A stretch of 20,890 bases of DNA from a virus. Made by a program: the position numbers and the translations under genes. Below the pieces are notes generated by a model that was not told the DNA's origin, did no database searches, and saw nothing but the letters and a program-made list of their open reading frames with translations. How positions within the stretch are numbered: the stretch's first letter is position 1; each line of letters opens with the position of its first letter. The stretch is taken from IMG/VR virus record IMGVR_UViG_3300032309_000351, positions 1 through 20,890 of that record; one strand, written 5' to 3'. Of the stretch, positions 6,567 through 13,658 are shown in pieces.

Positions 6567-7931
6567 ATGGCACTCAACACTAACATCGCCATGTCGGGGC
6601 AACCCGTCCAGATTGCCAATCCGATGGAAATGTACGGCAAGATGGCCTCAATCCAAAACGCGCAAAATCAGAATGCTTTGGCGCAGTACCAACTTGGTGC
6701 AGCCCAACGAACAGAAAAGTCACAAAACGTGTTGGCTGACGCATACGCGCAAGCAACTGATTCAGCCACTGGCAAAATTGACTACAACAAATTGACCCGC
6801 CTTGTAGCTGCTGGCGGTGGCGGCGCTCAATTGCCTGGCATTCAAAAATCACGGCTTGAGTACGAAACCGCACAGACAACGCAACAAAAAGCGCAGTCTG
6901 ATTTGTTGGACTCAAAGCTAAAACAGTCGCGGAGTTTTCTTGACACGCTTGACCCTGCTGATCCTACTGCGCCTGCGCGCTTTCTTAGCTGGCATGAGGC
7001 TAACCACCGCGATCCAGTTATCGGCGCTGCGCTAACCGCCCGAGGTGTTTCTGCTGATCAAGCGCGACAAAACATTGAGGCCGCAATTGCAAAAGGCCCA
7101 GAGGCTTTTGCAACTTTGCTAAACCAATCTAAGTTGGGCACGGAAAAGTTCATGGAGATGAACAAGCCAACTACGACTGTAGTTGACCAAAGCGGTCAAC
7201 GTCAAGTTCTTCAATTCCCTGGCCTTGGCGGCGCGCCTGTTGTAGCGGGCACTTACCCCGATATGCCGCTGCCTGCGGATGTTGAAGCGCAGCAACTGCG
7301 GCTTAAAAAAGCAGGCGCGGCAAGCACAAAGATAGTTTTGCCGGCGCAACAAGCGGCTTTTGAAAGCGAATTGGGCAAAGGCCAAGCCAAGTCAATTATC
7401 GACAACCGTGCTGTGGCGCAAGACGCGGCTTCAATTATTGACACTGTTAACACTGGCCGTGACATATTGAAGGGCGGCGTAATTACCGGCGCCGGCGCCG
7501 ATTTCTTGGTGAACTTTAACCAAGCATTAAAAACAGCAGGCGTTGATTTTGGTTACGCTGACGCTGCGGCTAATTCGCAAGCCTACGCGGCCAACATGGC
7601 GCAGAACGTAGGAAAAATTATCAAACAGTTCGGCGCGGGTACCGGCTTGTCTGATGCTGACCGCCAATACGCCGAGAAGATGGCCGGCGGCAAGATTACG
7701 CTTGACGCTAAAGCACTCAATAAAATTCTTGACATCAACGAGCGCGCAGCGCGCAGCGTCATTACGCGGCACAACAAAGATGTTGCGGGCATAAAAACCA
7801 ACATTCCACTTACAGTTGAGATGCCCGCAAAACGCGCTGAAGCCCCAATTACTGCGGTAAATCCATCTACCGGCGCGCGCATCCAGTCTACGGACGGCGG
7901 CAAAACTTGGACAGCGGTAGGGGGTTCGTAA
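6567..7931 (+). CDS. Second ejection/internal virion protein, P22 gp20 slot
   Basis: 454 residues, a GGAGG site nine bases before the ATG. The N-terminal region (ANPMEMYGKMASIQNAQNQ and AQYQLGAAQRTEKSQ) is a long Gln/Ala-rich helix, and most of the protein is predicted helical with coiled-coil character, as is usual for proteins injected with the DNA. Around residues 240-410 there is a conserved-looking helical domain (LPAQQAAFESELGKG, then GAGADFLVNFNQALKTAGVDFG and GLSDADRQYAEKMAGGKI). The last ~25 residues (AVNPSTGARIQSTDGGKTW) form a short beta-hairpin-like tail that I have met at the ends of other phage structural proteins. It sits where P22 has gp20. Sequence identity to gp20 was not tested. 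Confidence 0.75.
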   Translation: MALNTNIAMSGQPVQIANPMEMYGKMASIQNAQNQNALAQYQLGAAQRTEKSQNVLADAYAQATDSATGKIDYNKLTRLVAAGGGGAQLPGIQKSRLEYETAQTTQQKAQSDLLDSKLKQSRSFLDTLDPADPTAPARFLSWHEANHRDPVIGAALTARGVSADQARQNIEAAIAKGPEAFATLLNQSKLGTEKFMEMNKPTTTVVDQSGQRQVLQFPGLGGAPVVAGTYPDMPLPADVEAQQLRLKKAGAASTKIVLPAQQAAFESELGKGQAKSIIDNRAVAQDAASIIDTVNTGRDILKGGVITGAGADFLVNFNQALKTAGVDFGYADAAANSQAYAANMAQNVGKIIKQFGAGTGLSDADRQYAEKMAGGKITLDAKALNKILDINERAARSVITRHNKDVAGIKTNIPLTVEMPAKRAEAPITAVNPSTGARIQSTDGGKTWTAVGGS

Positions 7932-9670
7932 TGGCGTTACCAGCAGGCTTTCAGCTTGAGCAGCAAGGCATGGCGCTGCCTCTTGGCTTTCAGTTAGAAG
8001 GCGTAATGCCCGCGCCTGCGGTATCTAGCGGCGTTCCTGGCCCGCGTCAAAGCTACGGCGCAATGGAAGTACCTAGCGCGGCCATGACCAACCTTCCTGC
8101 TAGCGCCAAACGATTTGCCAGCGGTTTGTACGAGGCCGTCACAAGCCCCGTGCAAACCCTGAAAGCGGCAGCAGATGTGGCGGCGGGCGCTTTGCAAAAT
8201 GTGCTGCCCGAAAAAGCGGTTAACTTCATTAACCAATTTGATGGCAACCCTGAAGCGTCAAAACGTGCCGTTGAAATGGCAAACGCTGTTGGCGGTTTGT
8301 ACAAAGAGCGCTACGGAACATACGAGGGCATTAAGCGCACGTTGGCCGAAGACCCCGTAGGCGCGGCTGCTGACTTGTCCACGCTGCTTACTGGCGGCGC
8401 TGCTGCTACTGGACGTGTTGCGCCTGCGGTGTCGTCTGCGTTGAAGACGGCTGCTGTCGCTACCAATCCATTGAGCGTAGTCACCAAGCCCGCGCAAGCT
8501 GTACTGGCTGCGAAAGAAAAAATTCTGCCAAGCGCCATTCTTAAAGAAAAAGAAATGAACGCGGTGCGGGATGCTACCTTACGGGCCGCGCAAGGCGAAG
8601 GTTATGTAGCAACACCTGGCAGCGTGTCGCCTACGGGGGCAAATGTTTTGTCCGAACGCATGGCGGGAAAAACGCATTTGGAGCAACTGGCGTCTGTTCA
8701 AAACCAGACTGTCACTGACAAGCTGGCGCGGCGTGCAGTGGGTATTGCCGACACAGCCCCACTTACATCGGATGCAATGAAAGACATCCGCAAATTTGAG
8801 TACACAAAAGGCTACGAGCCGATCAAAAACTTAGGCCCGATTAAGACCGACAACGCGTATCTTGACGACTTGATTAATCTGGAGGCGTCATACACCGGCC
8901 CTGGCGGCTCTTTTCCTGGCGCCGTGCCTGAAACGGTGTCTAACCTGATAAAGACGTTTGCTGCGGATAAATTTGATGCCAAGGACGCGGTTAAGGTCAC
9001 GCAAACTTTGCGCGAACAAGCCAAAAGTAATTTTTTTAAAGGCGACAACGATTTGGCTAAATCCCAAATTGGAATTGCCAACGCGCTTGAGAATCAGATT
9101 GAGCGCTCGCTTACAGCCGCGCAACGCCCTGATGCAGCAAAGCTGTTGGAGCAGTTTCGTTTGTCGCGCCAACGCATGGCCGTCAGCCACACCATTGAGG
9201 ATGCCATCAAAGAAGGCTCTGGCACGGTGATGGCGTCAAAGCTGGCAAGAGACATTCAGTCGGGCAAGTATGTGTCCGGCGATGTGAAAACCATAGCTGA
9301 ATTTGCCAACGTGTTCCCCCGCGTGATGCAGTCTCCTAGCCAAATTGGAACGCCCGCTAGCGGTTCAATCTTAGGCCGTGGCTTAACGGGCGCTGCGGGC
9401 GCGGGTGTGGGCTATGTAATTGGCGGCGAGACTGGCGGGGGTATAGGGGCCGCAATGGGGGCGATGGCGCCTGAAATGATTTCGGCGGGGATGCGGAATT
9501 ACTTATTGTCCGAACGCGGGCAGCGCAATCTGATCCCAAATTATTCGCCTTTTGCGTCTCGTTTGACCAGCGATGAGGCAGCGCGCAACGCATTGATGAT
9601 GCAGCGCGTTCAAGAAGCCACCAACCCAAACCGCATCCAACTTAACAACATGGCGCCTGGACGACCATAA
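7931..9670 (+). CDS. Third ejection/internal virion protein, P22 gp16 slot
   Basis: 579 residues from the ATG at 7931. That start overlaps the preceding stop (TAATG) and has AGGGGG six bases upstream; an in-frame ATG at 7907 lies inside the previous gene and is less likely. The N-terminus carries two copies of the motif LPxGFQLE (residues 3-10 and 16-23), then a Pro/Ala-rich linker. Residues ~60-180 contain Ala-rich helices (PVQTLKAAADVAAGAL; GAAADLSTLLTGGAAATG). Near residues 477-520 there is a glycine-rich hydrophobic stretch (GAAGAGVGYVIGGETGGGIG) with GxxxG spacing, a likely membrane-inserting segment. This fits a protein that enters the host envelope during genome ejection, as P22 gp16 does. 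The assignment rests on order and composition. Confidence 0.77.
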   Translation: MALPAGFQLEQQGMALPLGFQLEGVMPAPAVSSGVPGPRQSYGAMEVPSAAMTNLPASAKRFASGLYEAVTSPVQTLKAAADVAAGALQNVLPEKAVNFINQFDGNPEASKRAVEMANAVGGLYKERYGTYEGIKRTLAEDPVGAAADLSTLLTGGAAATGRVAPAVSSALKTAAVATNPLSVVTKPAQAVLAAKEKILPSAILKEKEMNAVRDATLRAAQGEGYVATPGSVSPTGANVLSERMAGKTHLEQLASVQNQTVTDKLARRAVGIADTAPLTSDAMKDIRKFEYTKGYEPIKNLGPIKTDNAYLDDLINLEASYTGPGGSFPGAVPETVSNLIKTFAADKFDAKDAVKVTQTLREQAKSNFFKGDNDLAKSQIGIANALENQIERSLTAAQRPDAAKLLEQFRLSRQRMAVSHTIEDAIKEGSGTVMASKLARDIQSGKYVSGDVKTIAEFANVFPRVMQSPSQIGTPASGSILGRGLTGAAGAGVGYVIGGETGGGIGAAMGAMAPEMISAGMRNYLLSERGQRNLIPNYSPFASRLTSDEAARNALMMQRVQEATNPNRIQLNNMAPGRP

Positions 9671-9686
9671 TGATCGGAAAATAAAC

Positions 9687-10922
9687 ATGGCATCACTTAC
9701 CCCCACACCCAAGCAGCAGATTTACGGCAGCGATGGCAATCCGTTGGTCGGCGGCAAGATTTACACCTACGCTGCTGGCACAACCACGCCGCTGGCAACC
9801 TACACGGATGCTGGTGGCCTTACAGCCAACACCAACCCGATTATCCTGAACTCGCTGGGCCAAGCCAACATCTGGCTAGCCCCATCGTCCTCGTACAAGT
9901 TCAGCGTGTTTACATCCGCTGATGTGCTGCTGTACACGGTGGACAACATTGCCACACCGATTGACTACCTGTCCTTGGTCACTTCATTGGCCTCGCCCCC
10001 ACCCATCGGTAGCACCGCACCTAACACCGGCGCATTTACCACTTTGACGGCAACAACGGGCACTATCACTACAGTCAATGCGACTACTGGCAACATCACC
10101 ACAGTGAACGCCGCCACTGTCACCGCAACGGGCACGGTCACCGCTGAAACTTTGACTTTTGAGGGTGGCGGGTCATTGACCAAAGTGCCAGAGTCTGCGA
10201 TCAAGCCAATCACTGCAAGTGTTGCGGCTAACGCGCTCACGGTCACACTAAGCCCAACCACGCTGGATTTTAGGTCTGCTACTTTGGGAAGCGGCACAGT
10301 GGTATCGCGGGTGATTTCATCGCCTGTTTCTGTAGTTGTGTCTTCAGGCTCTACGCTAGGAACTGTTTCAGCGGTGCAAAGCCGCATCGTTGTGCTGGCG
10401 CTTGACAATGCTGGCACGGTGGAACTGGCCGTCGTCAACATTTCCGGCGGCACTAATTTGACCGAAACAGGGCTGATAAGCACTACCGCTGAAGGTGGTT
10501 CTGGCGCTGCTGATAGCGCGTCCACCGTCTACTCCACCACTGCGCGGTCAAATGTGGCGTACCGCGTAGTTGGCTACATTGAAAGCACACAAGCCACTGC
10601 GGGCACTTGGGCGACTGCCCCTAGCACCATTCAGGGGTGTGGTGGGCAGGCTTTAACTGCTATGAGTTCAATTGGATATGGGCAGACTTGGCAGGTGGTT
10701 ACGCGAACCGACGGCATAACTTACTACAACACCACAGGCAAGCCAATTTCTTTGCAAATTACTTTCAACGCGTCATCCTCTGGTGACGTTACTATTAATG
10801 GAGTCGCCCTGATGGAGTGCGTGCCAGGTACTGGTCGGATAAGTACAACCCTTATCATCCCTGTTGGTGCTTCTTATTTAATCAACGATTCTGGTTCGGT
10901 AACTTACGCAGAACTTCGCTAA
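9687..10922 (+). CDS. Tail fibre/spike with P22-like head-binding N-terminus
   Basis: 411 residues. The N-terminal ~100 residues (QQIYGSDGNPLVGGKIYTYA, then AGTTTPLATYTDAGG, NPIILNSLGQANIWL, SYKFSVF) match the pattern of head-binding domains of P22-type tailspikes, which attach the spike to gp10. Next is a Thr-rich repeat stem (residues ~118-158: TLTATTGTITTVNATTGNITTVNA). The C-terminal half is all-beta and ends in a module common at phage fibre tips: GYGQTWQVVTRTDG near residue 330, YYNTTGKPISLQITF near 345, and a final SYLINDSGSVTYAELR. No enzymatic signature is seen, so it is probably a receptor-binding fibre rather than a depolymerase. A weak CGGAAAA site lies upstream. It follows the ejection genes, as gene 9 does in P22. 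Confidence 0.85.
   Translation: MASLTPTPKQQIYGSDGNPLVGGKIYTYAAGTTTPLATYTDAGGLTANTNPIILNSLGQANIWLAPSSSYKFSVFTSADVLLYTVDNIATPIDYLSLVTSLASPPPIGSTAPNTGAFTTLTATTGTITTVNATTGNITTVNAATVTATGTVTAETLTFEGGGSLTKVPESAIKPITASVAANALTVTLSPTTLDFRSATLGSGTVVSRVISSPVSVVVSSGSTLGTVSAVQSRIVVLALDNAGTVELAVVNISGGTNLTETGLISTTAEGGSGAADSASTVYSTTARSNVAYRVVGYIESTQATAGTWATAPSTIQGCGGQALTAMSSIGYGQTWQVVTRTDGITYYNTTGKPISLQITFNASSSGDVTINGVALMECVPGTGRISTTLIIPVGASYLINDSGSVTYAELR
10038..10160 (+). repeat. Thr-rich fibre-stem repeats inside tail fibre gene
   Basis: Degenerate in-frame repeats of about 8-10 codons (ATTGTITTVN, ATTGNITTVN, AATVTATGTV) give a Thr/Val/Gly pattern typical of trimeric beta-helical fibre stems. The DNA copies ACTATCACTACAGTCAATGC and ACATCACCACAGTGAACGC are similar enough to recombine. 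Confidence 0.6.
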
Positions 10923-10931
10923 AGGAACATC

Positions 10932-11204
10932 ATGCACTACAAATCACCAGATAATCGGCTTCATTTTCTTGACTCTGCTGACTATGAATATCTGTTGCCT
11001 AACGGGTCTGTTCAGATCACGGATGAAGAAGCTGCCACTATTTGCGCCGCCAATGCGCCCGTATTAACCTACGTCCAAAAACGTGTGGCCGAGTACCCAC
11101 CAATGGCCGATTACATTGATGGCATTGTCAAGGGCGACCAAGCGCAAGTGGACGCCTATGTCGCTGCTTGTCTGGCCGTCAAAGCGAAGTATCCCAAGCC
11201 ATGA
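10932..11204 (+). CDS. Small phage protein downstream of tail fibre, unknown
   Basis: 90 residues with an AAAGGAAC ribosome site before the ATG. The N-terminal half (LHFLDSADYEYLLPNGSVQITDEEAA) looks like the short phage proteins often found after tail-fibre genes. The C-terminal part, YPPMADYIDGIVKGDQAQVDAYVAACLAVKAKYPKP, is predicted helical and resembles a segment that recurs in many tail-associated small proteins (XkdW-like in layout). No membrane segment or catalytic motif is visible. It ends overlapping the next start codon (ATGA), linking the tail genes to the lysis block. A virion-associated or fibre-assembly role is possible; function is unknown. Confidence 0.75.
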   Translation: MHYKSPDNRLHFLDSADYEYLLPNGSVQITDEEAATICAANAPVLTYVQKRVAEYPPMADYIDGIVKGDQAQVDAYVAACLAVKAKYPKP

Positions 11205-11425
11205 ACGACATAACGCACCGCGAAATCTACGACCGCTTGGTGGCCGTTGAGGGCAAGGTAGACGCGCTGACCGCCAGCACCAAGGACGTGACGGCGGCGT
11301 TTGCTGCCGCCCAAGGCGCGTTCAAGGTGTTGGAGACGCTTAGCAAGCTAGCCAAGCCTTTGCTCTGGCTGGGTGGCCTGTTTGTGGCTGCTGCGGCCTT
11401 TTGGGAACACTTTAAAGACCGCTGA
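11201..11425 (+). CDS. Single-TM membrane protein at start of lysis block
   Basis: 74 residues from the ATG at 11201, which overlaps the preceding stop (ATGA). An in-frame ATG at 11168 would lie inside the previous gene and is rejected. Residues ~1-45 form a helical region (REIYDRLVAVEGKVDALTAS) with coiled-coil spacing. Residues ~52-69 (AKPLLWLGGLFVAAAAFWEHF) are one membrane segment, followed by a short charged end. The layout (helix outside the membrane, one C-terminal transmembrane helix) is common in small phage membrane proteins near lysis genes. It could be an accessory holin or antiholin, but no family signature is recognised. One base separates its stop from the following 38-codon ORF. 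Confidence 0.75.
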   Translation: MNDITHREIYDRLVAVEGKVDALTASTKDVTAAFAAAQGAFKVLETLSKLAKPLLWLGGLFVAAAAFWEHFKDR

Positions 11426-11426
11426 C

Positions 11427-11543
11427 ATGGAAGCGCTGCCGCCTCCACCGCCAGCAGCCAAATCGCCCATCTTTGAGTGCATCAAATGGACGTGGACGCC
11501 TGACCGGCTGCTGGTCTGGTGCTTGAAGTGGCGTAAGAAATGA
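11427..11543 (+). CDS. 38-aa proline/tryptophan-rich mini-protein
   Basis: This short ORF fills the only gap in the lysis block. It starts one base after the stop of the single-TM gene, and its TGA overlaps the ATG of the next gene (ATGA at 11540-11543). The peptide has a polyproline stretch near the start (PPPPPAA), then FECIKWTWTPDRLLVWCLKWRKK: four Trp, two Cys, and a basic end. The C-terminal ~20 residues would form a short amphipathic or membrane-interfacial helix. The exact tiling with both neighbours is the main evidence that it is translated; its Shine-Dalgarno signal is weak, so translation is probably coupled. It could be a spanin-like or holin-modulating peptide, but that is speculation; function is unknown. 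Confidence 0.62.
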   Translation: MEALPPPPPAAKSPIFECIKWTWTPDRLLVWCLKWRKK

Positions 11544-12010
11544 TTGATCCCATAAGCGCCCTTGCGGGCATACAGGCAGCAGTTGCGCTGATCAAGAAGG
11601 TCAGTAAGACGGTTGACGATGTGTCCTCGCTCGGCCCCGTTTTGGGCAAGTACTTTGACGCCAAGTCCACGGCCACCAAGGCCGCTGTTCAGGCCAAGAA
11701 GTCCAAGTCATCAATGGGCACGGCCATCCAGATTGAGATGGCGCTCGACCAAGCCAGACGGTTTGAGGATGAGTTGCAACTGCTGTTCATGCAGTCTGGC
11801 AAGATTGATGTCTGGAATAAGATCAAGTTGCGCGCAGCGGCGATGGATGTCGAGTCTGCCCATGATGCGCGGCGTGAGCGTGAGGCGGCAAACAAGCGCA
11901 AGCGAGAGATGGACGAGGTGATTGAGTTGGCCTTGCTGGCGCTTGTCTTTTTCAGCCTGCTTGGCATCATCCTTTATTTCAGTTTTGGCATTCTTGAGCA
12001 GCAAAGATGA
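11540..12010 (+). CDS. Tail-anchored membrane protein of unknown function
   Basis: 156 residues. The N-terminus (MIDPISALAGIQAAVALIKK) is a hydrophobic/amphipathic helix, then residues ~30-60 are Lys/Ala-rich. Residues ~63-125 are a long, highly charged helix with coiled-coil character (DQARRFEDELQLLF, then ESAHDARREREAANKRKREMDEV). One transmembrane segment follows at ~127-151 (ELALLALVFFSLLGIILYF), with a short tail. The MIDPISA... start and layout recall a family of unknown function seen in aquatic phages; this is memory, not a search. It is joined to its neighbours by ATGA overlaps and lies between other membrane genes and the holin, so a lysis or envelope role is plausible. Confidence 0.75.
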   Translation: MIDPISALAGIQAAVALIKKVSKTVDDVSSLGPVLGKYFDAKSTATKAAVQAKKSKSSMGTAIQIEMALDQARRFEDELQLLFMQSGKIDVWNKIKLRAAAMDVESAHDARREREAANKRKREMDEVIELALLALVFFSLLGIILYFSFGILEQQR

Positions 12011-12615
12011 GCGCTGAACACTTAAGCATGGTTGACAAGGTGCTGGCCTATGTCTCCAGCCCATTCCGTCTGTTTGCAATGGTGCTCATGGCTGTGCTCA
12101 CATTTGCCGGTTACTTTGTCTACGCAAACCAAGAGCTGCTGATTGGTGCTTACAAGGAGTCCAAGAAGATTCCGAGCATTGCTGAAGACCGCGTAGAGGA
12201 CGCAGCCGCGCACCTGTTCAAGCAGTCTGGTGCGCTGGTGGTGGCGGTGTTCAAGGTCAACAGCATGTTCGGCACAAGGGTTCTGTACCGCGCCTATGGG
12301 AAGAACGGCAGAGACAAAACAAACGATGGGCTGGATGTTGGCCTGTTCACCCAGAACGCGGCCAACAACGCTGATGTTGTCAAGCTGATGGCAAACGAAA
12401 TCCCATGCAGCGAATACAAATCAGCGCAGTCGGAAATGGGCCTGTGGTACATCGCCCGAGGGGTTAGCTACACCTGTCGTATCAGTGTCCCACCCGAACC
12501 GGGGAGATTCGTTGGGCAAATTACAGTTGGATGGGCCACCCAGCCAGAGGACATGGACAGCACCCGCGCCATGCTTCAAATTGCAGCAACCATGCTTTCA
12601 AGGAGTAAACAGTAA
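12007..12615 (+). CDS. Membrane-anchored protein with large soluble domain, unknown
   Basis: 202 residues. One transmembrane segment at ~20-40 (FRLFAMVLMAVLTFAGYFVY) precedes a soluble domain of ~160 residues. By the positive-inside rule (K11, R21 before the segment) that domain may lie in the periplasm. It has alternating helices and strands (GALVVAVFKVNSM; TRVLYRAYGKNGRD; GLDVGLFTQNAANNADVV; GRFVGQITVGWAT) and two cysteines (C134, C157) that could form a disulfide. The strand/helix order vaguely recalls GAF/PAS-type sensor folds, but no signature is secure. It overlaps the preceding gene (ATGA) and the holin start (TAATG). It is unusual in size for a lysis cassette and could regulate lysis timing; function is unknown. 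Confidence 0.78.
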   Translation: MSAEHLSMVDKVLAYVSSPFRLFAMVLMAVLTFAGYFVYANQELLIGAYKESKKIPSIAEDRVEDAAAHLFKQSGALVVAVFKVNSMFGTRVLYRAYGKNGRDKTNDGLDVGLFTQNAANNADVVKLMANEIPCSEYKSAQSEMGLWYIARGVSYTCRISVPPEPGRFVGQITVGWATQPEDMDSTRAMLQIAATMLSRSKQ

Positions 12616-13112
12616 TGGATTGGTTAAAACAAATCGCGCCCACAATCGCCACGGCGATGGGTGGCCCACTGGCCGGCATGGCCGTTTCTGCTATCTCCAA
12701 GGCAATCGGCGTAGACCCCGACAAGGTGGGCGACCTGATCTCCAACAACAAGTTGTCCGCAGAGCAGATTGCTCAAGTCAAGATCGCCGAGATCGAATTG
12801 CAAAAGCAAGCGCAAGAACTTGGCCTCAACTTTGAGAAGCTGGAGGTCGAAGACAGGAAGTCGGCGCGGGAAATGCAGGCCACCACCCGATCAATCGTGC
12901 CCCCTGCGCTGGCTGCAATCATCACTGTTGGATTTTTTAGCATTCTAATTATGATGATGATCGGGAAAGTTGACGGCAACAACCCAACCATCCTGATGAT
13001 GTTGGGCAGTCTTTCCACGGCTTGGACAGGAATCGTTGCTTATTATTTTGGATCAAGCGCTGGCTCACAAGCCAAGACAGACCTTCTTTCTAAGGCAGGG
13101 CCAGTAAAATGA
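12615..13112 (+). CDS. Holin, three-membrane-segment type (GTA_holin_3TM-like)
   Basis: 165 residues. The pattern fits the phage holin family with three membrane segments first described for gene-transfer-agent release. A hydrophobic N-terminal helix at ~7-31 (APTIATAMGGPLAGMAVSAI) is followed by an Ile/Gln/Glu-rich soluble helix with LSAEQIAQVKIAEIELQKQAQ and EVEDRKSAREMQATTRS. Then come two transmembrane helices at ~95-117 and ~125-146, and the end SSAGSQAKTDLLSK. Such holins form lesions in the inner membrane at a set time and release the endolysin. The start overlaps the previous stop (TAATG), and the stop overlaps the endolysin start (ATGA), so holin and endolysin are translationally linked. 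Confidence 0.87.
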   Translation: MDWLKQIAPTIATAMGGPLAGMAVSAISKAIGVDPDKVGDLISNNKLSAEQIAQVKIAEIELQKQAQELGLNFEKLEVEDRKSAREMQATTRSIVPPALAAIITVGFFSILIMMMIGKVDGNNPTILMMLGSLSTAWTGIVAYYFGSSAGSQAKTDLLSKAGPVK

Positions 13113-13519
13113 CACCACACTTCACCCTCGCGGAACTGACCGCTACAAGCCACCGCCAGTTCGACAACACGCCCAACGAAAAAGAATTAGCCAACTTGCA
13201 AAAGCTGGCTGAGTTCTTGGAGCAAGTCAAGACCACGCTGGACGGCAAGCCAATCATGATCAACAGCGCCTTCCGATCAAAGCAAGTCAACGACAGCGTA
13301 GGCAGCAAGGACACCAGCCAGCACCGTCTGGGCTATGCGGCTGACTTCAAGGTGCCAGGCATGACGCCAGACCAAGTTGTGCGCGCCATCATTGCGTCTG
13401 ACTTGCAGTTTGACCAGATCATCCGTGAGTTCGACGCCTGGACGCACATCAGCATCAGCCCCTACCCTCGCCGTCAGGCGCTGATCATTGACAGGGCGGG
13501 CACTCGCCCTTTCGCATAA
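13109..13519 (+). CDS. Endolysin, M15-type zinc peptidase
   Basis: 136 residues. It fits the Peptidase_M15_3 group of zinc D-Ala-D-Ala carboxypeptidase/L-Ala-D-Glu endopeptidase folds, used by many phages to cut peptidoglycan cross-bridges. Signatures: the start HFTLAELTATSHR, the conserved INSAFRSKQVN (residues ~51-61), the zinc motif SQHRLGYAADF with H72 and D79, and the third ligand in DAWTHIS (H113). All three zinc ligands are present, so the enzyme should be active. It has no signal peptide or cell-wall binding domain, so it depends on the holin encoded just upstream. Its last ~35 bases overlap, tail to tail, a leftward mini-gene, so there is no room for a separate terminator here. Confidence 0.9.
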   Translation: MTPHFTLAELTATSHRQFDNTPNEKELANLQKLAEFLEQVKTTLDGKPIMINSAFRSKQVNDSVGSKDTSQHRLGYAADFKVPGMTPDQVVRAIIASDLQFDQIIREFDAWTHISISPYPRRQALIIDRAGTRPFA

Positions 13520-13658
13520 GCGCTCGGTACGCCTCAATCGCGTCCTTGAGGTCGCATTGAAGCTGTTGAATCCGGTCGTCTTGCTCAACCATCTTTGCGT
13601 TCGCTTCTTGGGCGAACTGTGCTAGGTTTTCTTGTGTCCAAGTTTTGAAGTTTGACAT
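13485..13658 (-). CDS. 57-aa helical mini-protein ending in CPPC
   Basis: This ORF starts at 13658 with GGAAG six bases before the ATG. It encodes 57 residues: a helical, Gln/Glu-rich body (TQENLAQFAQEANAKMVEQ; RIQQLQCDLKDAIEAYRAL) with heptad-like spacing, then MRKGECPPCQ. It is the last gene of the leftward operon. Its first 74 bases overlap the zinc-ribbon gene in another frame, and its last 35 bases run opposite to the end of the endolysin gene. The CPPC tetrapeptide is of the CxxC kind that can bind metal or do thiol exchange, but the peptide has no thioredoxin fold. Function is unknown; it is accepted because of the ribosome site and its place in the operon. Confidence 0.6.
   Translation of the reverse strand: MSNFKTWTQENLAQFAQEANAKMVEQDDRIQQLQCDLKDAIEAYRALMRKGECPPCQ

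Noticed and set aside
2355-6569. Repeated TGATCATGG at two gene junctions (2355-2363 and 6562-6570) as a regulatory site
   Set aside because: Only two short copies, each explained by stop and start codon proximity.
9965-10525. 186-codon minus-strand frame opposite the tail fibre
   Set aside because: Val/Pro/Ser/Thr repeats mirror the Thr-rich fibre codons; no independent support.
13493-13510. AGGGCG/CGCCCT hairpin as a bidirectional terminator between convergent operons
   Set aside because: No T-tract follows on either strand, and the hairpin lies inside both coding regions.
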